A DNA stretch of 64,000 nucleotides from Chaenocephalus aceratus (lineage: Eukaryota; Chordata; Actinopteri; Perciformes; Channichthyidae): assembly GCA_023974075.1 (NCBI GenBank), contig CM043800.1, positions 26,814,952 through 26,878,951 on the forward strand, written 5' to 3'. Each line of letters begins with the position of its first letter. Positions within the stretch are counted from its first letter, which is position 1. The notes beneath the pieces were generated by a model. That model was not told where the DNA came from. It made no database searches and saw only the letters and a program-made list of their open reading frames with translations. The translations under genes were made by a program, and so were the position numbers. Below are positions 12,001 through 22,349 of the stretch, piece by piece.

Positions 12001-15000
12001 AAAGTGCAGAGCCTGAAACTCCAAGTTCTTGGAGAGTGTGAAGGAGGATCTGATGGTTCACCATGTCAAATGCAGCAGACAGGTCCAACAGGATGATGAC
12101 AGAGGAGAGGGATGCTGCTTTGGCAGTGTGCAGTTCCTCAGAGACAGCAATGAGAGCAGTTTCTGTGGAGTGACCTGCCTTGAAAACCAGACTGGTGCGG
12201 ATCCAGAAGGTTGTGCTGATGGAGATAACAGGAGAGTTGTTTAAAGACAGTGCGTTCAAGTGTTTTAGACAGGAACGGGAGTAGAGAGACAGGCCTGTAG
12301 TTTATAACATCAGACGGGTTGAGAGTGGGTTTCTTTAGGAGAGGGTTTACTCTTGCCTCCTTGAGACTGTTTGGAAAGTGACCAGAAGTTAGAGAAGTGT
12401 TGATGAAATGGGTGAGAAACGGTAGAATATCAGGAGCGATAGTCTGAAGGAGGTTTGAAGGGATAGGGTCCAGAGGACAGGTGGTAGGGCGGGCAGAGGT
12501 AATGAGGGTAAGAACCTCACTTGGAGAGAGAGGGGAAAAGGAGGTTAGTGTTTGGGTGGAAGGAGGGTCTGGTGACCCATCGGTGAGTAAAAGTGAGTCA
12601 GAAAAAGAAGAGCGAATATCATCAACCTTTTTTTCAAATTGGTTAACAAAGTCGCTTGACAGAAGTGAGGAGGGGGGAGGGGCTTTGGGGGGGGTCCAAG
12701 AGGGTGGAGAAGATGTAAAATAGTTTTTTGGGATTGGAATAGGAAGATTGGATCTTATCTTGAAAGAAAGTGCTTTTTGCCTGAGAGATCGAAGCAGAGA
12801 AAGAGGAGAGGAGAGCCTGATAGGTTAGGAGGTCGTCATGGTGTTTGGATTTCCACCGTTTCCGCTCTGCTGCCCTAAGGACGGTTCTATTAGCACGCAG
12901 TGCGTCATTTAGCCAGGGAGCAGGAGGGGACTGACGAGCCTGCCGAGATGTGAGAGGACAGACAGAGTCCAGAGAGGATGAGACAGTAGAGAGGAGAGTT
13001 TCTGCAGCAGAGTTTGGAGGCAGGAGTTGGAACGAGTCAGAGGAAGGGAGGGCTGAGAGCACCGATGAGGCAAAGGTAGAGGGGGAGAGGGAACGAAGGT
13101 TACGGCGGACAGGTGCAGGATGAGAAGACATTAGTTTGTTATGTTTGGAAAGGGGTAGAGAAAATGAAATGAAGAAGTGATCGGATGTGTGGAGCGGGTT
13201 TACACAGAGGTTAGAAGTAGTAGGCAATTCCTTGAGAATATGAGATCAAGGACATTGCCAGCTTTATGAGTTGGTGGGGACGGAGACAGTGAGAAAGCAA
13301 AGGCGGTTAACAGAGATGTTAGTTCGTCTATCTTCCCTGTCTGGAGGTTGAAGTCTCCGAGAAGTACAGCGGGAGGGCCAGATTCAGGGATGTGTGAGAG
13401 GAGATTATCTAATTCCTCCAAGACCAAGGCGCCTGGTGGACGGTAGAGAACAACAATGGTTAATTGTATAGGATGGGTTACTGTGACGGCATGGAATTCA
13501 AAGGTGGAAGGAGTGAAGTTAGGTAGCTTGAAGAGGGAAAAGCTCCATTTGGGAGAGAGCAGGAGACCAGTGCCACCTCCTCTGCCAGTGGGTCTGGGTG
13601 TATGGGAGAAGGAATATGCTGTGGAGAGAGCTGCTGGGGTGGATGTGTTGAATGGAGTAATCCAGGTCTCAGTGAGAGCAAGGAAATCCAGGGTCTGCAG
13701 GGAGGCGTAGCCAGAGATGAAGTCAGCCTTAGGAACAGCTGACTGGCAGTTCCACAGGCCACCTGAAACTAGATGTTGGATCTCAGTGGAGCATGTGGGA
13801 TAGACGAGAGCAGGCCGGTTATAGCGATTAGGAGATACACAGGGCCAGTGATAATTGCGAGGAGACACATGAACAGGAATGGAGAAAATACACATGATTA
13901 TAGCATGAGGGGCTAGAAAACAAAAGAAAAGAAAATAAGACACCGCTTAATCAGAGGAGGATTTGCCTCCTCTTTGCCACCCTCGTGACTCCCGCAGGAC
14001 TCCAATGTCTTTGTCAGTCTTTGACTCCCGCAGGACTCCAATGTCTTCGGCTGTCTGACGCTGAAGCTGACGCTCCAGGAAAGAGCTACCTAAAATGGAC
14101 GCCTGATTGCTGAGTTTTTCACAGCTGTGGGGCCACGCCCCTCTAATTAGTTACCTCTCTACAGCTGATGGGCGACAGCAGAGTGGCCCTGCCTATATTG
14201 TAATGCAGGTGTTGAGTGCCCCTACTGAGACCTGTGTAACAGGTTCACTTGAGCAGATCTGAGTAAATCTCTCAAAAGCGCCGTTTTAGCTACAATAACT
14301 ACAGAACAATTATACAGAGTAGAATAAATGAAACAGAGAAGTCTAATTAAACAAGAATATAACTTACAGTGGTCAAGAAAAAACGGCTGGGCAGATTACA
14401 ATATTAACTGGTGTGTTAATATTTGTTCAATTCTTCTGCAAAGCAAAAAAGTAACCGGCAAGCGCCCGTCGACCGAATGTTAGCTTGGGTTCAGTCTGTG
14501 GACCGTTAAGCTATCCCGGCTACTGATATTCGAGATGTGCTCTGAAGCGAGAAGAGGTGTTTGAATGACGCTGCGACGTAGCGCAAGCTACTTAAAGGGT
14601 GGGTGGATTCCCTGATGTAGACGTCAGGATTGGCGTAATGAGATTGATGCTTCTGTTTGCATACGCATTGAGGCGCATCCCATAGTGAGACATCGAACGG
14701 AGTGTTATGAATGAGAACTGTTGTGTGGAATTATGCACCCCCACTGTGAAATGCTCCCCCCCAAAAAAAGGGGGGGATCTCTATTGATCCCATTCTTAAG
14801 CATTTTTGACGGTATAGTTGTAGGACTAGTACCAATAATGGAGCAAGTTTCATGTATGTGACCCTTTTATTATGTAAGATAGCAAGGGGTGCATATCGTG
14901 GCACCCCTTTTATGGCCTGCCATAAAAAGCACCCCTCAAAATAAAAAATGTTTTATTAATCCCACCCTCAAGCACTTGATGTAAAAATCTGTTAGCTCAT

Positions 15001-17529
15001 TTAGACCCGAATAATTAACACAAAAAAGATAAAAGAGTAATCTTTAAATGAAAAAAATGTGCTGACAAAGACTATGTAACATGTGTAAACATATATTAGA
15101 TTATTATAATGACAAATATGTGAAATTAAACAATACATGTTAAAGCACGCGTATACAGACAGGACGCCACAATTAAATAAAAACATATATTAAATAAAAA
15201 AATAACTGACAAAGAAGTGACGAATGAATGCAAAATCCAGGATTCGACACCCCAACCATCAAAATACGGAGCGAAAAGTTTAACCACAAGAATCCAGACT
15301 ATATGAGCTACCACTAAACGACTCACAGTCTGAAAATTACCATTAAAACAACCCTGGACGCTTTAAAAACATTATTTTAAGGTGTAAACCTTTCATTTCA
15401 AATGCGCGTTCCCGTGACAAGGGGTGCATTTCACGGCGGGGGTGCATACTCGGTACAAACACCGGGACCTGGCTCGAAACACTCGGTTGTTGTTGTTGGC
15501 GGGTGAGCAGAGAGGTGGGGGAGAGGCGGGGCTATGGCGTATAGGGCGTACACACGGAGCCGTTTGGCCCCCAGAGCGTTCCGTCCGCAGATCTACCCAC
15601 CTTGGGACCCGTTATCGTTTGAGGGGTCCGTTTCTGCGGTTCCCTTAACGGCCTCGTGTGAACGAACCGTCTATACCAGGGTTGTCAAACTCAAAGTCCT
15701 GCGTTCAAATCCGGCCCGCGACTTCATTTCATGTGGCCCCACAAGAGCTTGCAAAGAATATATATGTATATTATACGGTTACGGATTTGGGGGCCAAATC
15801 CGGCCTGCGACTTCATTTCATGTCCCACAATGCATCTCAAATTAGAAATTTTTTCTCGGAATTTGACTTTGTTTTTCAAATCATTTTGTGACATGCGCAC
15901 TGAAGAGACTTGCAATTGTTTGCCCTAGACTTCTGCTTTCAGACGTAGTCTGTAGACCCTAATCCGATAATAATCCAATGCAGAGGCAATAATGTTATAT
16001 AATACATTATTTTATATATATTACATATTTATATATTTATTCTCATATAGTCTTATATATAAAACTGGCCCTTTCAGTGCAACCATGATGCTAATATGGC
16101 CCGAGTTGAAATTGAGTGTGACACCCCTTTTCTATACGATAGAAAAAAGTAGCAGATAAAACTCGAACCGTCTCCATGTAAACGGGTCCTAGTCTGTGTC
16201 CTCCCAGGGGTGAGGGGTGAGGGGGGGGGGGGTTCAGAGGTGGGGGATAGGCATGTAGGCAAGCTTACAGGGAACGAATACAAGCTAATATAATATCTAA
16301 AATGGTGTGTGTGTTTATCAGACCCTGATACAATGCTGGAGAGATCTGACCAAAGGGAGACGTCTCGAATCAGAGACATGTCCCCCATGTTCTCACCCGA
16401 GAAAGAAGGGTAGGTACCGAAGATGTGAGTGCAGCAAGGATGGGTAACACATAGCGATGTGAAGGTAAATGGGTTAAAATAAATACCGCAGATTGAACAC
16501 ATTACCACATTTGGCACTAACTTCAGCCAGATCTTCACCATACATTTCATGACAGTCAAAAAAGGGCTACTATATTACACTGACTGCCGTATGGGAAGCC
16601 GTTTGAGTTTATATTCCATATCCTCTAGGTCCTCCTCTACTCTGCCCTTACATACACTATATGGACATTTGATCAGTGAGCTGCAAGAGCTCTGACATGT
16701 TTGTAGTTGCGTCCATTTTATTGTATACGGTCCAATATTTTCTGTATTTGAATCCAAAATACTTCAGTTTAGATCTTTAAAAAATACACAATTTGCCATG
16801 TACATTCAGTCACTGAGTGCTCTTTAAATGAAGTGCTGTCATGTTTATGTGCACATGTGTGTGTTCAGGCCTGCTGTCCCCAGGTCCCTGAAGGACATCC
16901 CAGAGGTGGTGGACGAGCTCCTGGAGAGAGCTGCAGCAGAGTCTCCTGGGTAATGACATTGAACGCATCACTATTACTCACTCAGTTGAAGCTGTATGGT
17001 CATTTCCCCCAGTCTTTGCATTTAGTAACACTTTGGAGATAAGAATATGATCGTGTGTGTTTTTGTGTGTGTAGGCTGCCGTTCGATATCCCAGAGAATG
17101 AAGAGGGGCACGTGGTGTTTGCCTCTCTCCTGCCGCCAGACGCAAACCGCAGAACTGTCAGCAAAAGCTTCATGAGGCTGCTGGGTGAGGTGTTAGTTAG
17201 TCAATCATCCCATTTCTCATGTTGAAATTGTGTTTCTGTTACATGCATCAACACAAGAGGAAGCTGTTGAATCCACAAAGCAGAGGGAGGTGGAGGTGTC
17301 ATTTATGATGATGAGTTGAGCTGAAGAAGCAATATCACTTAATGGTTCATGGAGAGATTTTGATATGATCTAGTTGTGTTAGACTTTAGTTTTATTTACA
17401 ATGGAGTTGTTTGTGTTGTCTGCAGAGTCTTTAACAGCCAAGAGGGTCCGCGCAGAGCAGGACGAGCCTTATGGAGACATTTTGATATTCCCCGGACTAA
17501 ACTACGAGGAGCAGCGCCAAACTTTGTGA
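55..17529 (+). CDS. rec8: Meiotic cohesin subunit REC8 (5' partial, 15 exons)
   Basis: Alpha-kleisin that closes the cohesin ring in meiosis and is cut by separase at anaphase. Exons read from splice sites and homology: 55-197, 869-945, 1041-1161, 1276-1340, 2290-2375, 2450-2528, 2617-2743, 2819-2993, 5543-5741, 6139-6341, 6465-6507, 16322-16409, 16869-16949, 17075-17184, 17426-17529 (stop 17527-17529). The first exon carries the conserved N-terminal Rad21/Rec8 block (VLQRVPPPQPGLPRPRFSLY, then a YGVI..YHRQC stretch). The middle is acidic with a basic RRKRQLIFFD patch. The last two exons give the C-terminal winged-helix region (HVVFASLLPP, YGDILIFPG). The true start codon lies left of the window. 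Two oddities: an extra base near 922 shifts the frame in exon 869-945, and exons 1276-1340 and 2290-2375 do not join in phase. Introns 2994-5542 and 6508-16321 are full of transposons. Family call is firm; the ortholog (rec8a or rec8b) is not decided. Confidence 0.9.
3354..5333. mobile_element. hAT-type DNA transposon (outer), 8-bp TSD
   Basis: The ends are imperfect inverted repeats: CAGTGACGTGCGGTGAGG on the left, and the reverse complement CAGCGACGTGCAGTCAGG on the right. A perfect 8-bp target duplication GTAAAATG lies at 3346-3353 and 5334-5341. CAG/CTG ends plus an 8-bp duplication define the hAT superfamily. No transposase was recognised in its own sequence, so it is probably non-autonomous. 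It lies in the rec8 intron 2994-5542 and is interrupted by a second hAT element. Confidence 0.85.
3688..4893 (+). mobile_element. hAT transposon nested in the outer hAT, transposase relic
   Basis: Perfect 14-bp inverted ends (CAGGGGTGCCCAAC and GTTGGGCACCCCTG) are flanked by near-identical 8-bp duplications, GTCTAGCT at 3680-3687 and ATCTAGCT at 4894-4901. The interior keeps two recognisable pieces of a hAT transposase of the kind domesticated in GTF2IRD2: CLICNASVALSKKGNL at about 3850 and KHMKSFKDGEVVKEAFLEAA at about 4070-4130. They are in different frames with most of the protein missing, so this copy is dead. It is younger than the element it sits in. Confidence 0.85.
7035..8824 (-). pseudogene. 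DIRS tyrosine recombinase, interrupted
   Basis: Right part (8680-8824, minus strand) reads LPQKVINTIQSARFSSTRSL and KWRVFEEWC, the N-terminal core-binding part of DIRS recombinases. The left part resumes at 7938 and contains LLLALASAKRVSDIHALSVH (first catalytic Arg) and, near 7140-7270, HSTRG (HxxR) and a CFYRL segment that should hold the nucleophilic Tyr. These blocks fall in different frames, and a 736-bp LINE fragment splits the gene, so it is not functional. Copy 2 has lost this gene entirely. Confidence 0.75.
7939..8674 (+). mobile_element. 5'-truncated non-LTR (LINE) tail inserted in the DIRS recombinase
   Basis: A + strand reading frame to 8288 encodes the extreme C-terminus of a LINE polymerase protein (LFTQRESIHMLRGNCIFKK, then a SLWNNCNDAL stretch). 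It is followed by a 3' UTR with a poly-A run at about 8350-8367, AT-rich simple sequence at 8590-8613, and an AATTGACT tail. TAGAA is present on both sides (7934-7938 and 8675-8679). Deleting the insert leaves the DIRS recombinase frame continuous, so this is a clean target-primed insertion. The LINE clade was not determined. Confidence 0.75.
8825..9487 (-). mobile_element. Probable solo LTR inside DIRS copy 1
   Basis: On the minus strand the segment starts TGTTACTCTGGG and ends GAGGGAACGTAACA, i.e. TGTTAC...GTAACA termini typical of LTRs. It has an AATAAA signal near its 3' end (plus strand TTTATT at about 8903). It sits between the DIRS RNase H relic and the recombinase N-terminus. I see no target duplication (CCCAC against CAGTT), and 9488-9551 matches neither DIRS copy 2 nor the LTR, so a deletion accompanied or followed insertion. 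No internal retroelement genes are present. Confidence 0.5.
9552..10790 (-). pseudogene. DIRS reverse transcriptase / RNase H relic (copy 1)
   Basis: Minus-strand frames give [40 protein letters not shown] and the catalytic [18 protein letters not shown] of the DIRS polymerase. An RNase H region follows ([37 protein letters not shown]). Frames change several times (243-, 114- and 177-residue pieces), and the N-terminal third of RT is replaced by the LINE insertion at 10781. The sequence is clearly homologous to 45286-47068 in copy 2. Confidence 0.8.
10974..12259 (-). pseudogene. LINE reverse transcriptase domain, frame-broken
   Basis: Minus-strand blocks in order: IILLDLSAAFDMVNHQILL, GVPQGSVLGPLLFSLYTNSL, then YADDTQLIL at about 11810-11835 (catalytic YADD), HHLKLNLDKTELLFLPG, a NLGVILDNNLSF block, and a C-terminus ending FRRRLKTHLFRLQLER. 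This is the L2/CR1-like order. The protein is spread over overlapping frames 11855-12259, 11336-11722, 11065-11403 and 10974-11285, so it is inactive. Confidence 0.7.
13200..13943 (-). pseudogene. LINE APE-type endonuclease domain
   Basis: The 247-residue minus-strand frame holds the hallmark blocks of LINE endonucleases: LDFLALTETWI, a GGGTGLLLS segment, VVLYRPPG and VLLGDFN with HKAGNVLDLIFSRN near the end. These nick target DNA to prime reverse transcription. The reading continues in another frame at 12643-13227 (linker towards RT, including LRRNLRSLSP), so at least one frame break separates endonuclease from RT. Confidence 0.7.
14734..15446. mobile_element. MITE with long inverted ends and TA duplication
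   Basis: The ends are inverted copies: left TATGCACCCCCACTGTGAAA at 14732, right TTTCACGGCGGGGGTGCATA to 15448. Pairing extends over 28 bp with three mismatches. TA lies directly outside both ends (14732-14733 and 15447-15448), as expected for a TA-target DNA transposon. The interior is AT-rich with no transposase seen. The left end is 14 bp from the right edge of DIRS copy 1. Confidence 0.75.
15677..16129. mobile_element. Short non-autonomous hAT element
   Basis: Left end CAGGGTTGTCAAACTCAA pairs with right end TTGAGTGTGACACCCCTT. The 8-bp flanks are GTCTATAC (15669-15676) and TTCTATAC (16130-16137), 7 of 8 identical. It contains an internal direct repeat of the AATCCGGCC...GACTTCATTTCATGT segment (about 15708 and 15798). 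No transposase. It lies just upstream of rec8 exon 16322-16409. Confidence 0.7.
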
Positions 17530-17901
17530 TGTGTTCATAATCACTTAAAGGATATTTTTGATGTTACCGTTTTTATCAGAGATTGTATTTAAAAATATCA
17601 AATATACTAAATTTTATAGAAATCAAATGTTTTGTTACTGATCACTTCATGAGATTTGTTATTTGTGTTAAAATGGTTGGAATAATTCAGGTTTTTAAAA
17701 CACTTTTTACCTGCTGTTTCATGTAATGAAATAGCCAAATGCAAATCATTGGTCCACTTTGTTACTGTGACCAACACGTTGTATCAAGTTTAGGAGATTT
17801 CAGACGAGTATTTTAACATTTCTTATGGTTCTATTTTTCACTTTTTGATACACCTCATATTGTTCAATTGGCTAATGTGACCCTTTGAACATGAACTACA
17901 A

Positions 17902-17907
17902 AATAAA
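17902..17907 (+). terminator. rec8 polyadenylation signal
   Basis: AATAAA, 373 bp after the rec8 stop codon; the first good hexamer in the 3' region. Sequence 17530-17900 is an AT-rich 3' UTR with nothing else recognised. Confidence 0.5.
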
Positions 17908-17949
17908 AACTTTATAAGAGCAGTGTCAGTTATTTGTGTGTAGAAAGCA

Positions 17950-19272
17950 TGCACTGTTTATTTAAAGGTATGTGTTTTATGTATAGCAGGACAGGTGTGG
18001 GAAAACATGTTGCGGGGGTTAAGGAGGTGCAAGGAGGAGAGTGAGTAAAGTGGAGTGAAACTGGATCTCTCCTCCCCCAAACCACATCTTGATTCTCCTC
18101 TGAAGACTTTCTCAGGTGTTGTGACCAAAGTTTATTATTAGCATCTGTCTGCGCTCTCTCTTCTCACCCTCTCTCTGTCCTCCTCCTGTCTCGTTTCTGT
18201 CTGGCGCTTTCTGATTTTCTACTGCGCTTCAACTTTCTTGTTCACTTTTGTTTGATTTTTATCTTAAGCTAGTTTCTCTCCTGTCAGTTGCGTCTCACTT
18301 TCGCATCTGGTTTCTGCTGACAGCATTGGGAGCTATATTTTACTTTGTCTCAACTCCAAGTCCTCTAGTTTTACTGTGCCAGTTCTGCTTTATACTTGTA
18401 CCGTCCGGTCCTTTGTGCCTTTTCTCTCCTGCTGATCTACTTTTTGTGCTTTTGCTTCACCTGCTTCTCTCCTTTTCTTTACATCCTCCCTCCATCCTCT
18501 TCTCTTCCACTCAAGCTCTTCTCATCTCAGAGGAGCTCTGCTTCTGCGTCATGGGAAAGACAGAGCTGTGCTCTCTATAAAGGATTTCTGGACTGTATAT
18601 GCCTCTGCCTCTCTGTGAGTATCTCCATTTTGCTGACTTCGATTTCTTTCCAAACACACTTATGTCACCTCTGTATCATCATTGTTGACCTCCGCACTAT
18701 GTGGTGAGGTTGAACTCATCGTTCGTTCTTTAAGCTCCACAAATCCCGTGCAGACTGTGTTTACATGCGTCACTTGCTGTCTATTTCGTGGCCCGTGTCC
18801 TGCATAAGTGTCTCCTCAGCACATGCTGGGCTTCTGATATTAATAACAGTCTCAGAATGCCGATGGAAATAGAGCCTCTGCTCCTCCAAAGAGGGCAGAA
18901 GCCAGTTGACTTTTCTTATTAACCTCCTTTGGAACAATGTTGGGTCATTAGGCTCAAACTTAATGTAGAAGCTGGAAAACTGGAGATTAAAAAATGTATC
19001 ACGTCTGAATTTAGAGCCGTTTTTAAGACATACACGACATAAAGCTTCTTTCAATGTGAATATGTTTCACTGCGTGCACGTTTGTCTTCATGCAGGTTTA
19101 AATGTATCACTGATGACAGAGTGTAAATCCTCCTGATGACCTTTGGCCTTCAGGGTCAAATGCCACTCACTCTGTTTCAGTCTTTAGTTGAGCGGTGTAG
19201 AAAGGCACTGACGCAGATTGATCTCTGCCCAGATATTTACTCCGCTCGTCATGAATTTGAATTTGCTTCCAG
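17950..19272. other. rec8-clk2 intergenic region
   Basis: Holds a pyrimidine-rich segment at about 18050-18600 that may be the clk2 promoter and first exon (GTGAGT donor-like site at 18615). I found no exon with Arg-Ser repeats here, although CLK kinases normally encode an RS-rich N-terminus just before the exon at 19273. The 18770-19054 minus frame is an antisense by-product. Confidence 0.4.
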
Positions 19273-22200
19273 CGGAGAAGCAGCGAGTCTGATTGCGACA
19301 ATGAGAGGGACACTGAGAATGGCCACCTGATCTACAGGAGCGGGGACGTCCTGGAAGACAGATGTAGGTATCAGTTCGGAAGTGTTGGCAACCGTCGTAA
19401 AAATGCTCCAGCTTTAATTTCGCCTCAATCTGTCTCACAGATGAGATAGTCAACACTTTAGGTGAGGGGACCTTTGGGAAGGTGGTGCAATGTACGGACC
19501 ACAGCAGGTAACCTGCTTCATCTAATAAGGAAGGCTTGACAGATCTGCAACATGCGTTCATTGATTTGTTTTGACACACAGAGGAGGGAGTCAAATTGCT
19601 CTGAAGATCATTAAAAACCTGGATAAATACAGAGAGGCAGCCAAACTGGAAATCAATGTCCTGGAGAAGATCAGCGAGAGAGATCCAGACAACAGAAAGT
19701 GAGTAGTTAGTAATTTTGACTCTTTTTCTGTCTTATACATCTACATTATCTCATTATTTTATTTCCCCATCAGTCACTGTGTGCGGATGCTGGACTGGTT
19801 TGACTACTACGGCCATGTGTGCATCTCTTTTGAGCTGCTGTCTCTCAGCACCTTCGACTTCTTGAAGGCAAACAACTTCCTGCCTTATCCCATTGACCAG
19901 ATCCGACACATGGCCCAGCAGATCTGCCACGCTGTCAGCTGTGAGTGCAGCATGCATCACACCCCCCCCCACCGCTTTTCCTCCTTACTGCTAAATCAAT
20001 GTCACCCACCAATGAGAGTAAGCAGATTAACTTCTGACGGATGATGCAGCAGCCACCAGGCAGGTAGATGTTTACCTGAAGATGATAGAAGTGTTTTTGA
20101 TTTACATCATCACACAAGATTAAAGGGGTAGACAAACACATCCAGGGGTGGGTGTCTGATAAAATGTCTCACTATCTTTGTCACTGACATTTATTATCCC
20201 CTACGAATCCATCACGTCTGTTTCAGTGAAGAAAAAACTCAGACAGGCGGGGTGTTGGCTCGTCAGATGACTGTAATCTTCCTCTCTGTCTCTCTGCTGC
20301 AGTTCTCCATGACAACAAGCTGACTCACACCGACCTGAAGCCGGAGAACATCCTCTTTGTGATCTCTGACTACAGCTTCATATACAACGCTGAGAAGGTA
20401 CACAACTGCAGGCTGGCACCTTCAGGGGATAGAGAAAATAAGGATGTTGAACAAGCTGGGATAAAATGCAGGCAGAGCAACCTGAAATTTGTTTTGTTGT
20501 TGCACATTTTTGATGTAAAATTAGCAGCAGATCCGGTGTGTTTATCCAGGTTGTGTTTGCTAAACTAAGTGGGACAATGTGTGGCATACTTTAGGAGATT
20601 TGTTTTTTATAGATCCTGTACCCTGTTTGGTAATTGGTGAGATCTTTGCTGCAATATAGCTTGAAAGACTCTGGGGAAAAGAGGGGAAAACACATTTTGA
20701 ACATTAAAGCATGTAAACATGTCACAGTAGAGGCTCAACATACAAATATGAACCTGAAAATAAGCATAAATATCAATTTTAAAGGTTGTAACAAAACCTG
20801 TGGTGAGCCATGCAAGAAAAGTTAGACATTTTGTGAAAAATGCTGAGGGCCTTTTCACTTTCCTGGTGAGAGTGAGATGAGAGAGCAATTTAACTTTCAT
20901 GTATTAACTTAGGAAAGCTTCCCATATATACAGGCTTGAAGTACAGGTTGGTCACATGTCATTAGCTCAAGTTTAGCAGCTGGATTGTTTGTACAGTTGT
21001 AAATCTGTTCCTGTAGCATCGTGTATGTGTGCACAGTTTAACTTTAGTCCTTTAGATCTGTTGGCTTGTTTCCTTTCCGTCTTCCTCCAGAAGTGTAATG
21101 AGCGGAGAATAAAAGACACCACAGTGCGGCTGGTCGACTTTGGCAGCGCCACCTTTGACCACGAGCACCACTCCACCGTCATCTCTACGCGTCATTACCG
21201 AGCTCCAGAGGTCATTCTGGGTGAGAGATGTGGATAATATAATAATCAGGGAGTACCCAGGAGTTGTTCTTATCTTTGAACGTGTTGTCCCTTCCCTCTC
21301 CCACAGAGTTGGGTTGGAGTCACCCATGTGATGTGTGGAGTATCGGCTGCATCCTGTTTGAATATTACTCAGGCTTCACACTGTACCAGGTCACATGTAT
21401 GATTATATTAGTAAAATGACAGCATGATATAAATAGTTAATTCTGTATCTTTTTGACATGATTATCTTCACTTTTAGACTCATGACAACAAGGAGCATCT
21501 TGCTATGATGGAGAGCATACAGGGACCACTTCCTCAGAGTATGATACAGACAACTAGGTAACACACTCCTCTTCACTGCTGCACAAACGCACATGCAAAC
21601 AAAACACTTTTTTTTTCTTCACAGAAAGCAGAAGTATTTCCACCGTGGGCGTCTCGACTGGAACGAGTGCTCCAAGGCCGGGCGCTATGTGAAAGCCAAG
21701 TGCAAACCATTAAGGGTGAGCAGAGTCAGGGGCAAACGAACACTTTTTTGGTCAGCACATTTCATTCCACACTGAAGCACAACCTTTGGCATGATGTGGA
21801 GCTACCCTAGAACAGGCTGCAACAAAAAAGATATGGATTGTGCAGAGATAAAAAAAATCAGACACACACTTAGGAGACACTTGGATAAAACATGTAAAGT
21901 CATGAATAAGTAGGAATACAAATGTAAATACTACAACAACCACGACCAGTATGAATTAATAATGCATGTCAATTATAACTATTAGAAAAAGAAGAGTGAA
22001 ATAAAATCATAATTGAAAACAACAGTGAAAAATAACATCACGTGGTTTATAATCAATACAAATGTTTTAGTTTGTTGGTTTACAAATGCAGAGTACATTT
22101 ATACACTTATGACTTGTTTCTCTCTATGCCTTTTCCAGAAGTACCTGTCCTCACACGGGACAGAGCACCACCAGTTGTTCTTCCTCTTGGAGAGGATGCT

Positions 22201-22321
22201 GGAGTACGAGCCATCGACACGCACCTCGCTGTCCTCCGCCCTGTCTCACCCCTTCTTCCTGCCTCTCCTTCATCCAGGACGGAGCCACGTCTGGAGGAAC
22301 AGCTGTGATACGAGCAGATGA
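19273..22321 (+). CDS. clk2: CDC2-like (LAMMER) kinase, CLK2-like, 5' end not found
   Basis: Dual-specificity nuclear kinase that phosphorylates SR splicing factors. Exons: 19273-19363, 19441-19507, 19582-19698, 19774-19940, 20303-20397, 21091-21220, 21307-21389, 21478-21557, 21625-21715, 22139-22321; all phases join, giving 367 residues. Visible: [20 protein letters not shown] leading in, glycine loop [11 protein letters not shown] lysine in IALKIIK, catalytic [20 protein letters not shown], and the CLK activation segment [20 protein letters not shown]. The signature is [11 protein letters not shown], so the family LAMMER motif reads LAMMES. The C-terminus SCDTSR resembles the SRDISR end of CLK2, and pklr and hcn3 downstream match CLK2 synteny in human. 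The initiator ATG and any RS domain were not found in the 1.7 kb after rec8. Paralog assignment (clk2a or clk2b) is open. Confidence 0.88.
20698..20785. repeat. Fragment of a dispersed repeat shared with 35531-35600
   Basis: In a clk2 intron. It reads ACATTAAAGCATGTAAACAT then GTCACAGTAGAGGC and AATATGAACCT; a diverged copy lies at 35531-35600. The wording resembles the interior of a common fish TTAA-site MITE, but no ends are kept. Confidence 0.5.
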
Positions 22322-22349
22322 CCCTGAACAGACCCTAGACCCCGAGGAC

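Larger units (their letters stand above)
10781..14416 (-). mobile_element. L2-like non-LTR retrotransposon inserted in DIRS copy 1
   Basis: Minus-strand LINE. Its 3' end (left, from 10781) carries the GCATTTAGCTGACGCTTTTA tail common at the 3' ends of fish L2-type LINEs and SINEs. From right to left the coding blocks are an APE endonuclease (13200-13943), a linker, and an RT (10974-12259 plus flanking frames). The right-hand 470 bp look like its 5' UTR, including two tandem copies of a roughly 30-bp unit (ACTCCCGCAGGACTCCAATG) at about 13985-14047. DIRS sequence resumes at about 14417. About 2.4 kb of DIRS (gag and RT start) is missing at this site. Confidence 0.75.
6673..14719 (-). mobile_element. 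DIRS retrotransposon copy 1, broken and invaded
   Basis: DIRS elements use a reverse transcriptase, RNase H and a tyrosine recombinase instead of an integrase, and have inverted ends. Left end (6673 on) and right end (to 14719) are inverted copies sharing the ATGGGATG / CATCCCAT stretch, and both edges read AACT. An internal complementary region at about 6920-7016 matches the reverse complement of both termini joined. Order from right to left (its sense direction): inverted end, L2-like LINE insertion, RT, RNase H, LTR-like insertion, start of recombinase, LINE-tail insertion, rest of recombinase, internal complementary region, inverted end. gag and the N-terminal part of RT, present in copy 2, are missing. 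It lies antisense in a rec8 intron. Confidence 0.85.
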
